The position numbers were made by a program, and so were the translations under genes. Positions 6,541 through 14,045 of a stretch of DNA of 27,022 nucleotides are shown here, one piece after another. Under the pieces are notes generated by a model. It did not search any database, was not told the origin of the DNA, and worked only from the letters and a program-made list of their open reading frames with translations. Source of the DNA: Coriobacteriaceae bacterium (GTDB taxonomy: Bacteria > Actinomycetota > Coriobacteriia > Coriobacteriales > Eggerthellaceae); contig SUUF01000016.1 in NCBI GenBank assembly GCA_015062635.1, positions 1 to 27,022 on the forward strand, in the 5' to 3' direction. Positions within the stretch are counted from its first letter, which is position 1; each line of letters begins with the position of its first letter.

Positions 6541-6801
6541 CTAGAACAGACCGACGATTAAACGTACGCCCCATTGTAGTACAAAGAAGGCGATGATGGG
6601 ACTGATATCCACCATTCCCCCAATCGGGGGGATGATCTTCTGGAACGGCGCGAGGAACGGCTCGACCAGCTTTGCGAGGAAGGCCTTCACATCGCGCAGC
6701 ACGCTGTTGCCGGTGTCGGGTATCCACGAGAGGATGCAGTACGCGAAGACGATCCACGCATACAGGTCGACTATGGAAACGAGCAGATATTGCCAGCTCA
6801 T
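6541..6801 (-). CDS. yggT: YggT/YlmG-family membrane protein
   Basis: An 86-residue membrane protein with two hydrophobic helices (about 5-26 and 66-84) separated by a loop containing FLAKLVEPFLAPFQKIIPPIGGMVDISPI, the hallmark of the YggT family. Homologues sit beside sepF and divIVA in many Gram-positive bacteria and have been linked to division or nucleoid distribution; the biochemical role is not settled. The ATG at 6801 has AGGGGGT at good spacing. It lies 8 bp after the sepF stop, so the two are almost certainly co-transcribed and perhaps translationally coupled. Confidence 0.93.
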   Translation of the reverse strand: MSWQYLLVSIVDLYAWIVFAYCILSWIPDTGNSVLRDVKAFLAKLVEPFLAPFQKIIPPIGGMVDISPIIAFFVLQWGVRLIVGLF

Positions 6802-6809
6802 GGTACCCC

Positions 6810-7646
6810 CTAGCGAATGATGCCCTGCGACTGCAGCGATGCGCGCTCGGTGGCATCGAGCTCGCGGCCACGGCAGATGACGAAGACCTTATCGGCGATG
6901 CAGTCGACGGTCGCATCGAGCGCACTCGCCACGCCGAACGAGAAATCGAGCACGCGCTTCGCGAGGTCGCCCGGCGTCTGCGACAGCCCGAGGACCACCA
7001 CGTCGCCCGCCTTCAGGGCATGCGCGATGCTCTCGACGTCGCCATAGCCCGCCGGCGTGACGACCTTGAGCTTGCGCGTGGGCGTATGCGTGGGCGAGCC
7101 CGCCCCCTCGAACGACGCATAGGGGTCGTACGACGGGCGCGACGACGCTGCCGGCTTGGCGGCCACGTCTACCGGCGGCACTTCGACGCCCTGCTCATCG
7201 AGCTGAGCGCCGCCCACCGAGGCGAAATCGTATTCTGCGGCATGGCCGACGTTCACGGAATCGCGGATGCGCGGACGATAGCCGGAAGCGCGGTTCGTGC
7301 GCGAGGCCGTATGCTCGAGCGGGTCGCGCATCAGGCGGTCGGGAACATATGTGTTCACGCGGGCCTCGTCGAAACTCACCAGCGGCGGATGGTTGCGCGG
7401 GCTCGAAGACACCGAACGCGTGCGAACCTCTCCGATGTCCTGCACATCGTCGAAATCGTCATACGGGTCATCGACGTCATACCCGTACTCGCCGTAATCG
7501 TCATACCCGTAATCGTCGTATCCGTAGTCGTCGTAATCGTCCGAATAGCGGTCGCGGTTGCGCGACCCGCCGGATATGCGGTTCTTAAGATCTGAAAACG
7601 CCCCGCTCGCCCTGTCGGACAATCCCGAGAACGTCGACTTCGCCAT
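6810..7646 (-). CDS. sepF: Cell division protein SepF with an acidic Tyr/Asp repeat linker
   Basis: A 278-residue protein, longer than the roughly 150 residues of Bacillus SepF. SepF binds the FtsZ C-terminal peptide, bundles or curves filaments and tethers them to membrane; with no ftsA here it is the likely main anchor. Residues 1-24 can form an amphipathic membrane-binding helix. Residues about 34-67 are a low-complexity Asp/Tyr/Gly tract encoded by a 15-bp DNA repeat. The middle is a disordered linker. The conserved SepF domain occupies about 190-278 (KLKVVTPAGYGDVESIAHALKAGD.. through DKVFVICRG). The ATG at 7646 is chosen because AGGAG lies 8 nt upstream and it starts MAKSTFSGL; the longer frame lacks support. 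Confidence 0.93.
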   Translation of the reverse strand: MAKSTFSGLSDRASGAFSDLKNRISGGSRNRDRYSDDYDDYGYDDYGYDDYGEYGYDVDDPYDDFDDVQDIGEVRTRSVSSSPRNHPPLVSFDEARVNTYVPDRLMRDPLEHTASRTNRASGYRPRIRDSVNVGHAAEYDFASVGGAQLDEQGVEVPPVDVAAKPAASSRPSYDPYASFEGAGSPTHTPTRKLKVVTPAGYGDVESIAHALKAGDVVVLGLSQTPGDLAKRVLDFSFGVASALDATVDCIADKVFVICRGRELDATERASLQSQGIIR

Positions 7647-7698
7647 GTGCCTTACTCCTGGTTCACGTTCGCGACCTGCCGACACCCGTCGTGCGAGG

Positions 7699-8400
7699 TC
7701 ATTCGGTCGGTTCGAATTCGTCGCTGAATATGGCGCGACCTATCCGAACAATCGTAGCGCCATGCCGGATGGCGATGCGCCAATCTTCGCTCATGCCCAT
7801 AGAAAGTTCAGAAAGAACGGGGCTTTCCCCACTTGGAAGCGTACGTTGCGCCAGCTCGGCACGCAATGCCGCCAAACCCGAGAAGGTCGCCTCGGCCGTT
7901 TCGGCATCGTATCGCGGCGCCATCGTCATGAGGCCGCACACCTGCACATGGGAGAACGCATCGGCCGCCTGCAGGAATCCCCACACCTCCTGCGGTGACA
8001 GGCCGCTCTTGCTCTCCTCGCCCGAAACGTTCACCTCGACCAAGATGCGCTGCACCTTTCCGGCCGCCGCCGCGGCCGCATCGATCTTGGCGAGATGGTC
8101 CTCCTTGAACACGGAATGGATGAGCGTCGCCGCCGGAACGATGTCCTTGATGCGCCGCGATTGGATATTCCCGATGAAGTGCCACTCGGCCTGGGGATAC
8201 GCCTGCTGCTTGAGCACGAGCTGGTCGGGACGGTTCTCGCCGAAGGCGGTGGCGCCGGCCTCGATGGCCTCGGCGACCGCCGGCACGTCGACCGTCTTCG
8301 ACACCGCGAGCAGCTTCACCTCGGACGGGTCGCGACCCTCCTCGCGACACGCCGCGTCGACCTCGGCGCGAACCCGCGCATACCGTTTGGCAATGCCCAT
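7699..8400 (-). CDS. yggS: YggS-family PLP-binding protein
   Basis: A 233-residue single-domain TIM-barrel protein of the alanine-racemase N-terminal fold (YggS/YlmE/PLPBP), which binds pyridoxal phosphate and helps control vitamin B6 and amino-acid homeostasis; it has no known catalytic activity. Seen: LLAVSKTVD with the PLP-binding Lys near residue 35, FGENRPDQL, WHFIGNIQSRR, VNVSGEESKSG, CGLMTMAP, LSMGMSEDW and VRIGRAIF, all family signatures. The start at 8400 has AAAGGGG upstream. It sits between pgeF and sepF, the common Gram-positive order. An extended -10 promoter seems to lie 36 bp upstream. Confidence 0.95.
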   Translation of the reverse strand: MGIAKRYARVRAEVDAACREEGRDPSEVKLLAVSKTVDVPAVAEAIEAGATAFGENRPDQLVLKQQAYPQAEWHFIGNIQSRRIKDIVPAATLIHSVFKEDHLAKIDAAAAAAGKVQRILVEVNVSGEESKSGLSPQEVWGFLQAADAFSHVQVCGLMTMAPRYDAETAEATFSGLAALRAELAQRTLPSGESPVLSELSMGMSEDWRIAIRHGATIVRIGRAIFSDEFEPTE

Positions 8401-8435
8401 GACGAACCCCTTTCGGTACGTTGTAAACCCGCATA

Positions 8436-8444
8436 GTTATACCA
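8436..8444 (-). promoter_or_regulatory. Extended -10 promoter upstream of yggS
   Basis: In the 84-bp gap between pgeF and yggS the minus strand reads TGGTATAAC (8444-8436), an extended -10. The -35 is weak. It would give a leader of roughly 30 nt and allow yggS-sepF-yggT-divIVA to be expressed apart from the upstream dcw genes. Confidence 0.45.
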
Positions 8445-8484
8445 CGGCGCGCGCGGCGCAGGCGATGAAGACCATGGAGACGCG

Positions 8485-9333
8485 CTACAGCGCGACGGCG
8501 AGGGCGGCGTGCCGGCCGCAGATGCCGCCTTGCGCGCGATACGAGAACCAATGCCCGTTGTCGCAGACGGTGCACGCGCCCACATCGGCGATGCGCTGCG
8601 CGCTCACGCCGGCCTTCACCAGCTGAAGGTCGAGCGCCCGACCGAGGTCGATATGGGAATCGTCGGGGGCGACGGAAGCGCCGAAACGCTCGATGAACAG
8701 GTCGTGGACCTCCTCGCCGACCTCGAAGCATTCGGCGTGGATATACGCACCGCGGTAGACGTTCACGCACGACGCATCCACCGAGAGGCCCGGCTCCCCG
8801 AGCATCAGCTGATGCAGCGCCTTCACGGCGATGCCGTTCTCGACGCCGCGCCAACCCGCATGCACCACGCAGAAGCGACCCGATGGCGCCACGATGACCA
8901 GCGGCACGCAATCGGCGAAATTCATGAGGGCGGCAACGCCGCGCACGGCCACGAGCAGGGCATCGGCGCCCTTTTCCGCCTCGGCGCGAAACGACTCGAC
9001 GGCGGCGACGTCCGGCTTCTTCAGCGCGACCACCCTCTCGCCATGCACCTGCTTGGGAACGACGAGCGGAAGCCCGTCAAGCGAGAGCGCCTCCATCAGG
9101 CGGGCGCGGTTCGCGCGGACGCAATCGGGGTCGTCCTCCACATGCGTGGCGAGGTTCAAGCTGGCATACCCGCCCGCGCTGACGCCGCCCGCGCGTTCCG
9201 AGAACGCCACGCGCACCCGCGCCTTCGCGAGCAGCGCCTCATCGGTCCACGCCACGATGGGCTCGCCGGAAGCAGACGCAAAAAGGCCCCGCGTGAGGAC
9301 CGGTGGATCCAAACGGGGGGCCTTTCCAAACAT
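8485..9333 (-). CDS. pgeF: Peptidoglycan editing factor PgeF / multicopper polyphenol oxidase-family protein (YfiH/YlmD)
   Basis: A 282-residue DUF152-family protein. Relatives have been described as laccase-like, as purine nucleoside-cleaving enzymes and, in E. coli, as a factor that prevents mis-incorporation of L-Ser into peptidoglycan. Metal-ligand motifs are present: KQVHGERV (His), NFADCVPL (Cys), VHAGWRG (His), and the C-terminal NGHWFSYRAQGGICGRHA. The family body starts near VAFSERAGGVSAGGYASLNL. The ATG at 9333 lies 16 bp past ftsZ but has little Shine-Dalgarno character. A TTG at codon 8 has GGAAAGG upstream and is an alternative start. A terminator-like hairpin overlaps the first 18 codons. 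Confidence 0.9.
   Translation of the reverse strand: MFGKAPRLDPPVLTRGLFASASGEPIVAWTDEALLAKARVRVAFSERAGGVSAGGYASLNLATHVEDDPDCVRANRARLMEALSLDGLPLVVPKQVHGERVVALKKPDVAAVESFRAEAEKGADALLVAVRGVAALMNFADCVPLVIVAPSGRFCVVHAGWRGVENGIAVKALHQLMLGEPGLSVDASCVNVYRGAYIHAECFEVGEEVHDLFIERFGASVAPDDSHIDLGRALDLQLVKAGVSAQRIADVGACTVCDNGHWFSYRAQGGICGRHAALAVAL
9282..9325 (-). terminator. Terminator-like hairpin inside the pgeF 5' end
   Basis: On the minus strand AAAGGCCCC (9325-9317) pairs perfectly with GGGGCCTTT (9290-9282), followed by TT and a G. The 26-nt loop is long but can form an inner GGATCC..GGTCC stem. It lies 25 bp after the ftsZ stop, where partial termination or attenuation between ftsZ and pgeF could act. 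Confidence 0.4.
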
Positions 9334-9342
9334 GGGAGCCGT

Positions 9343-9360
9343 TGAAGCGCTAGCGCTTCA
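9343..9360. repeat. 18-bp perfect palindrome over the ftsZ stop codon
   Basis: TGAAGCGC followed by TA and GCGCTTCA is perfectly self-complementary. It covers the last codons of ftsZ (L-K-R-stop) and the start of the intergenic gap. It could be an RNA hairpin, a protein site or chance. Confidence 0.6.
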
Positions 9361-10450
9361 GGAAGTCGGGGATGTAGTCTTCGTCGGCGAAGCGGTTGGC
9401 CGAGCTCGTCGTGGCGGTGTAGTTCGGCGCGCTGTACTGAACCGGAGAAGGCTGCTGGTTCTGAGTGGTGGCGGGGGTGCTGAACAGGTCGGCGCGGTCG
9501 TCCTTCTGGGGCTTGAAGCCCGTGGCGATGACGGTGATGCGCACCTGGTCGCCAAGCGAGTCGTCGACGATCTGGCCGTAGATGATGTTCGCGTTCTCAT
9601 CGGCGCACGACTCCACCGTGCGGGCGGCCTCGTCGACCTCGAACAGCGTGAGGTCGGAAGCGCCGGCGATGGAGAACAGCACGCGGGAGGCACCCGCGAT
9701 GGAGCTTTCAAGCAGCTTGGAGTTGATGGCTTGCTGGGCGGCATCGAGCGCGCGGGTCTCGCCCGAGGCGATGCCGATGCCCATCATGGCAGAACCGGCC
9801 GACTTCATGACCGTGCGGATATCGGCGAAGTCGAGGTTGATGATGCCGGGAATCGTGATGAGGTCGGTGACGCCCTGGATGCCCTGGCGCAGCGTGTCGT
9901 CGCAAATGCGGAAGGCATCGAGCATGCTCGTCTTCTTCTCGACGATCTCGAGCAGGCGGTCGTTCGGGATGACGATGAGCGTGTCGACCTTCTGGGAGAG
10001 CAGGTCGATGCCCTGCTCGGCCTGGTTGCGACGAAGACGGCCCTCGAAGCTGAAGGGCTTCGTGACGATGCCAACGGTGAGCGCGCCGATTTCCTCGCGC
10101 GCGATCTCGGCGACCACGGGGGCCGCGCCGGTGCCGGTGCCGCCGCCTTCGCCGGCGGTGACGAACACCATGTCGGATTCCGCGAGCGCAGCCGCGATCT
10201 CGTTGCGGCTCTCCTCGGCGGCTTGCGCGCCGATCTCGGGATTCGCGCCGGCACCCAGGCCGCGCGTGAGGTCGGCGCCGATGTGAATCGTCTTATCGGC
10301 ATCGGAAAGGAGCAACGCCTGACGGTCGGTGTTGATGGCGATGAACTCGACGCCCTTCACGCCAGCCTCCACCATGCGGTTGACCGCATTCGTGCCGCCG
10401 CCGCCGACGCCGACGACCCGAATCTTGGCGATGTTTTCGGTATTTGCCAT
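9350..10450 (-). CDS. ftsZ: Cell division GTPase FtsZ
   Basis: A 366-residue tubulin homologue that forms the cytoplasmic Z ring and recruits the divisome. Seen: VVGVGGGGTNAVNRM at the N-terminus (nucleotide binding), the tubulin signature GEGGGTGTGAAPVVAEIA near residue 105, NLDFADIRTVM with the T7-loop region near 205, a variable linker from about 315, and the C-terminal peptide YIPDFLKR that binds SepF and other partners. The ATG at 10450 has GGAGG 6 nt upstream; the in-frame extension further upstream is not conserved. The 144-bp gap upstream contains a good promoter, as expected for a gene needed in large amounts. It is followed closely by pgeF. Confidence 0.98.
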   Translation of the reverse strand: MANTENIAKIRVVGVGGGGTNAVNRMVEAGVKGVEFIAINTDRQALLLSDADKTIHIGADLTRGLGAGANPEIGAQAAEESRNEIAAALAESDMVFVTAGEGGGTGTGAAPVVAEIAREEIGALTVGIVTKPFSFEGRLRRNQAEQGIDLLSQKVDTLIVIPNDRLLEIVEKKTSMLDAFRICDDTLRQGIQGVTDLITIPGIINLDFADIRTVMKSAGSAMMGIGIASGETRALDAAQQAINSKLLESSIAGASRVLFSIAGASDLTLFEVDEAARTVESCADENANIIYGQIVDDSLGDQVRITVIATGFKPQKDDRADLFSTPATTQNQQPSPVQYSAPNYTATTSSANRFADEDYIPDFLKR

Positions 10451-10511
10451 TTGTGGCCTCCATGTATGCTGCGTTATGTACCCGTGCTCCATATGGAAAC
10501 ACTTCCGGCAT

Positions 10512-10539
10512 ATTTTACACAATGTTGCGGCAGATGCAA
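10512..10539 (-). promoter_or_regulatory. ftsZ promoter
   Basis: In the AT-richer gap between ftsQ and ftsZ the minus strand carries TTGCAT (10539-10534) and TAAAAT (10517-10512) separated by 16 bp. The expected start is near 10505, giving a leader of about 55 nt. This is the clearest internal promoter in the cluster. Confidence 0.6.
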
Positions 10540-10594
10540 AAAGAACTGGGCTTTTACCACGAACGGAGTATTTGGGCCGCGCCCTGCGCCGATT

Positions 10595-11575
10595 CTACAA
10601 AGACCGCCACGTCGGACGCGTGGGGGTGCGCACATTGATGTAGGCGATCTCGCCCTGATGCTCGGCGAGCAACTGCAGCGCCACGCGCTCCTTTTCGCGG
10701 ATATCCTCGGCATCGCCGAAGGCGATTTGCACGCCATTGGACAATGTGAGCGTCGTGGTCTCGGTGCCCGAGGCCTCGACGGCCTTCACCTGCGAGGCCA
10801 AGTTGTCGGAAAGGCCCGAGATGATGTCGGTCGCGTTGGTGACGTTCGCGTCGGTGCAGTAGGCGCCCGCCACGGGCTCGACCCCATAGGGCACGCCCGT
10901 GATATGCAGCACCGACTCGGCATCGGCGTACACGGCCTCGCTCACCTTCGCAGCCTCGGCCGACGTGCGCTCGGGGATCTTCATCAGCCACATGCCGTCG
11001 CTCGCGATCGCCCAGTCCTCGAGCGTCGCACCGTCCTTCGACGGCACCTGCACCACGGCCTTTATCGTGCGCTCGCGGATATCGAGCTGCAGCGTTCCCG
11101 GCGGGATCTTCGTCACGCCGGCGCTCTCGACCCAGGCGTCGGCCTCGAGGCGCGCCACGATGCCCGCATCATCCACGCGCAGAAGCGTGCTGTCGGCCGG
11201 AACGGCAGCGATTTCCGCCACCTCCTCGTTCGTGAGGTGGTCGGCGCCGTTCACCGTGACCTGCGTGACGGGGAACGCACCCGCGAAATACAGGACGGCA
11301 TACAGCACGACGATGGCGACGAGCACCGACAGGATGAGCACGATGCGGCGCACATAGCGGTTGTAACGCGAGCGCATGCGCGCGGCACGGCCGTCTTGCA
11401 CGTCTGACATGCGCGCCGACCCGATGCCCGGCGCAACGCGAGAACGCGAGGCGCTCGTGCGCTTGGGAGCCATGCCGCCGGCGCGCCCCTGCGGGCGTGC
11501 GACGCGGCTCGACGCCGTGGATGAGCGCCTACGCGAATCCGAGGAAGCGGACTTCCGGCTGTAATTCGATGCCAT
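10595..11575 (-). CDS. ftsQ: Cell division protein FtsQ/DivIB
   Basis: A 326-residue bitopic divisome protein linking early and late division proteins. Residues 1-75 are a basic, Ser/Arg-rich cytoplasmic tail. Residues about 77-97 form one membrane helix. The external POTRA domain begins at FPVTQVTVNGADHLTNEEV (about 101-119) and the FtsQ domain follows to the end. The predicted start at 11575 (MASNYSRK) has GATGAGGG just upstream and overlaps murB by 47 bp. A later start (M35, at 11473) would avoid the overlap but has no obvious advantage. murB-ftsQ-ftsZ is a known dcw order. Confidence 0.9.
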   Translation of the reverse strand: MASNYSRKSASSDSRRRSSTASSRVARPQGRAGGMAPKRTSASRSRVAPGIGSARMSDVQDGRAARMRSRYNRYVRRIVLILSVLVAIVVLYAVLYFAGAFPVTQVTVNGADHLTNEEVAEIAAVPADSTLLRVDDAGIVARLEADAWVESAGVTKIPPGTLQLDIRERTIKAVVQVPSKDGATLEDWAIASDGMWLMKIPERTSAEAAKVSEAVYADAESVLHITGVPYGVEPVAGAYCTDANVTNATDIISGLSDNLASQVKAVEASGTETTTLTLSNGVQIAFGDAEDIREKERVALQLLAEHQGEIAYINVRTPTRPTWRSL

Positions 11576-12494
11576 GGACCCTCATCACCTCGTCTCGCGC
11601 CATCTTCATGAGGGCGGCGACATCCGCTGCCGTCGCGCCTCCGGTGTTCACGATGAAATTGCCGTGAATCTCGGAAATCTGCGCACCGCCGACGCGGCGC
11701 CCCTTCAGGTCGCAGGCCTCGATGAGCGCGCCGGCGCTGCCCCCCTCGGGATTGCGGAACACGCTGCCGCACGAGGGCATCCCGAGCGGCTGGCGCTCCT
11801 TGCGGCGCTTCAACATGGCATCCATCTTCTGCTGGATGCGCGCAACCTGGCCCCGCTCGCAGGCGATCTCGCATTCCACGACCACCTCGTTCGCCGGCAG
11901 CGACGAGCGGCGGTATCCCCATTCGATGTCGGAGCCGTGATACCGGCGAAGCCCCGATTCGATGCCGAAGGTCGTCACCGAATCGACGCGCGATCCGATC
12001 CAGTCGGTGCGGTTGCCGGCGTTCATGCGCAGGGCGCCGCCCAAGGTGCCGGGCGTGCCCACCGCGAACTCGAGCCCCGCCACCCCGCGGTGGTAGGCCT
12101 CCTGCACGATGCGCGCGAGCGAGAGCGCGGCCCCGGCGGTGAACCGGCACGCCTCCTCGTCAAACGACCACCGCTTGAACTCGCCCGACAGCACCACCAC
12201 GGCCCCGTCGTAGCCGGCATCGGCCACGAGCAGGTTGCTCCCCTGCCCCGCGACGGTCCACGGCACATCCTGGCGCGCGCACTCGCGCAGCGTGCGCGAG
12301 AGGGCGTCGAGCGATTCCACGACGACATACCAACGCGCGGGCCCGCCGATGCGATAGGTGGTGTGGCGGCTCATCGGCTCGTCACGCAGCACCTTGCCGC
12401 GGAAATCATCGGAAAAGGCGAAGGGCAGGCGCGCGTGGCGGCCACGCGGCGCCTCTTGTTGGAACGGGGTTTCGGAAAAGGCGGCCTCGGCCAT
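11529..12494 (-). CDS. murB: UDP-N-acetylenolpyruvoylglucosamine reductase MurB
   Basis: A 321-residue FAD-dependent cytoplasmic enzyme that uses NADPH to reduce UDP-GlcNAc-enolpyruvate to UDP-MurNAc. Seen: HTTYRIGGPARW near residue 43, the FAD-binding VAGQGSNLLVAD, GLEFAVGTPGTLGGALRMNAG, the catalytic-Ser motif SCGSVFRNPEG, and the C-terminal AGALIEACDLKG..GGAQISEIHGNFIVNTGGAT. The ATG at 12494 begins 1 bp after the murC stop. It has no strong Shine-Dalgarno sequence, so expression probably depends on coupling to murC. An upstream ATG at 12515 is possible. The 3' end overlaps ftsQ. Confidence 0.96.
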   Translation of the reverse strand: MAEAAFSETPFQQEAPRGRHARLPFAFSDDFRGKVLRDEPMSRHTTYRIGGPARWYVVVESLDALSRTLRECARQDVPWTVAGQGSNLLVADAGYDGAVVVLSGEFKRWSFDEEACRFTAGAALSLARIVQEAYHRGVAGLEFAVGTPGTLGGALRMNAGNRTDWIGSRVDSVTTFGIESGLRRYHGSDIEWGYRRSSLPANEVVVECEIACERGQVARIQQKMDAMLKRRKERQPLGMPSCGSVFRNPEGGSAGALIEACDLKGRRVGGAQISEIHGNFIVNTGGATAADVAALMKMARDEVMRVHGIELQPEVRFLGFA

Positions 12495-12495
12495 G

Positions 12496-13923
12496 CTATG
12501 CGCCCGCTTCCGCATCGCGCGCCTGCGCGCGGGCGCGCAAGGCCGCAAGCAATTCGGGACCGACCGAAGTCACGTCGCCGGCGCCCATCGTCACCACCAA
12601 ATCGTCGGGTGCAAGCCGTTCGAGCAGGTGAGGCACCAGCTCGAGGCGGCGTGGCTCGTAGTAGGCCGCCGGGTGGTTCGGGTTGCTGAGCACCACGTCG
12701 AGGAAGGTCTGCCCCGAGACGCCCGGAATGGGCATCTCGCCCGCCGGATACACATCCATGAAGGTGAGCGTGTCGGCCGCATCGAACGCCACGGCGAAAT
12801 CGTCGCGCAGCACCTCGGTGAAGAGCCCCACACGCGAATAGCGGTGCGGCTGGAAGACCACCTGCACGCGCTTGTAGCCCAAGCTGGCAGCCGCGCGCAA
12901 GGTCGCGGCGATCTCGGTGGGATGATGCGCGTAGTCGTCGACGACGGTGACGCCATCCGCCTCGCCCACGAGGTCGAAGCGGCGGGCGACGCCCGCAAAG
13001 CCCGCGAGCGCATCGGCGGCGCCTTGCGCGGAAAGGCCGAGCGCCCACGCCATCGCGATGACGCCGGCTGCATTCAGCACGTTGTGGACGCCCGGGTTCT
13101 GCTTCACCGAGCCGAAGACGTGCTCGCCGGGCAGCTCGAGCTCGAACTCGCTGCCGACGCCCTTCGGGGTGTACGACACGACGCGCACATCGCAGCCGTC
13201 CGAGAAGCCGTAGGTCACCTTCCGGCGGTCGACGCCCGCGGCCACCTGCATCAGCTCCGACTCGTCGCCGCACACCACGAGGCATCCATCTTCGGGCACC
13301 TGGCCCATGAACTCGGCGAACTTCGCGCGAATCTCGTCGAGCCCGCTGTAGTGGTCGAGGTGGTCGGCCTCGATGTTCGTGCACATCACGGCATAGGGGT
13401 CGAGGTAGGTGAACGACTTGTCGCTCTCGTCGGCCTCCACCACGTAATAGCCGCCGGTGCCGGAATGCGCGTTCGCGCCATAGGCGCGCACCATGCCGCC
13501 GATGAGGAAGCTCGGGTCGAGCCCCATCGCGTCGAGCGTCGAGGCGAGCATCGACGACGACGTGGTCTTGCCGTGCGTGCCGGCGACGGCAAGCGTGCGC
13601 TTGCCCACGCCGAGCCGGGCGAGCATCTGCGCGCGGTGCCAGATGGAAAGCCCGCGGCGCTTCGCCTCGCGGTATTCGGGATTGTTGTCGAGGATGGCCG
13701 TCGACACCACGACGACGACGTCATCGCCTTCGGGGATGTTGCCCGCCTCGTGGCCGATATGCACGTCGATGCCCGCCTTGATGAGCTGGTCGGTATACCG
13801 GCTCGCGCGCAGGTCGGAGCCGGAAACCTCCATGCCCTGGTCATGCGCCACGCGGGCGATGCCGCTCATGCCCACGCCCCCGATGCCGATGAAGTGGACC
13901 CGCTTGATATCCTCGTGCGCCAT
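12496..13923 (-). CDS. murC: UDP-N-acetylmuramate--L-alanine ligase MurC
   Basis: A 475-residue cytoplasmic Mur ligase that adds L-Ala to UDP-MurNAc using ATP, the first step of the stem peptide. Seen: HFIGIGGVGMSGIARV (UDP-binding Rossmann loop), the P-loop AGTHGKTTSSSM near residue 115, EADESDKSF, NIEADHLDHY, NPGVHNVLNAAG and DDYAHHPTEI near residue 325, all MurC-type. The length is typical. The ATG at 13923 has GAGGGTGAG upstream. Unusually for this cluster a 122-bp gap separates it from murG. It is tightly coupled to murB. Confidence 0.97.
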   Translation of the reverse strand: MAHEDIKRVHFIGIGGVGMSGIARVAHDQGMEVSGSDLRASRYTDQLIKAGIDVHIGHEAGNIPEGDDVVVVVSTAILDNNPEYREAKRRGLSIWHRAQMLARLGVGKRTLAVAGTHGKTTSSSMLASTLDAMGLDPSFLIGGMVRAYGANAHSGTGGYYVVEADESDKSFTYLDPYAVMCTNIEADHLDHYSGLDEIRAKFAEFMGQVPEDGCLVVCGDESELMQVAAGVDRRKVTYGFSDGCDVRVVSYTPKGVGSEFELELPGEHVFGSVKQNPGVHNVLNAAGVIAMAWALGLSAQGAADALAGFAGVARRFDLVGEADGVTVVDDYAHHPTEIAATLRAAASLGYKRVQVVFQPHRYSRVGLFTEVLRDDFAVAFDAADTLTFMDVYPAGEMPIPGVSGQTFLDVVLSNPNHPAAYYEPRRLELVPHLLERLAPDDLVVTMGAGDVTSVGPELLAALRARAQARDAEAGA

Positions 13924-14045
13924 GTTATCTCACCCTCGCTAAACGACGAATTTGCAAGTTGCTATTGAAGCACATCGGCGCCCATGGCACCGCACTGCCA
14001 CAACAACAACGGATTTTCCCGACGCGGAACCCGCGTGTTGCCCGG
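13924..14045. other. murG-murC intergenic gap
   Basis: One of the longer gaps inside the cluster. It holds a short GC hairpin (ACGCGG 14022-14027 with CCGCGT 14031-14036) just after murG and a (CAA)-type run next to it. No convincing promoter or full terminator was found; a processing or attenuation site is possible. Confidence 0.35.

Noticed and set aside
5464..6561. Plus-strand frame opposite divIVA
   Set aside because: It is a shadow of the divIVA coiled-coil coding sequence with no start signal and crosses the cluster terminator.
12496..13384. Other long frames inside murC, murB and other cell-wall genes
   Set aside because: High GC gives long open frames in several phases; only the annotated frames carry family motifs and ribosome sites.
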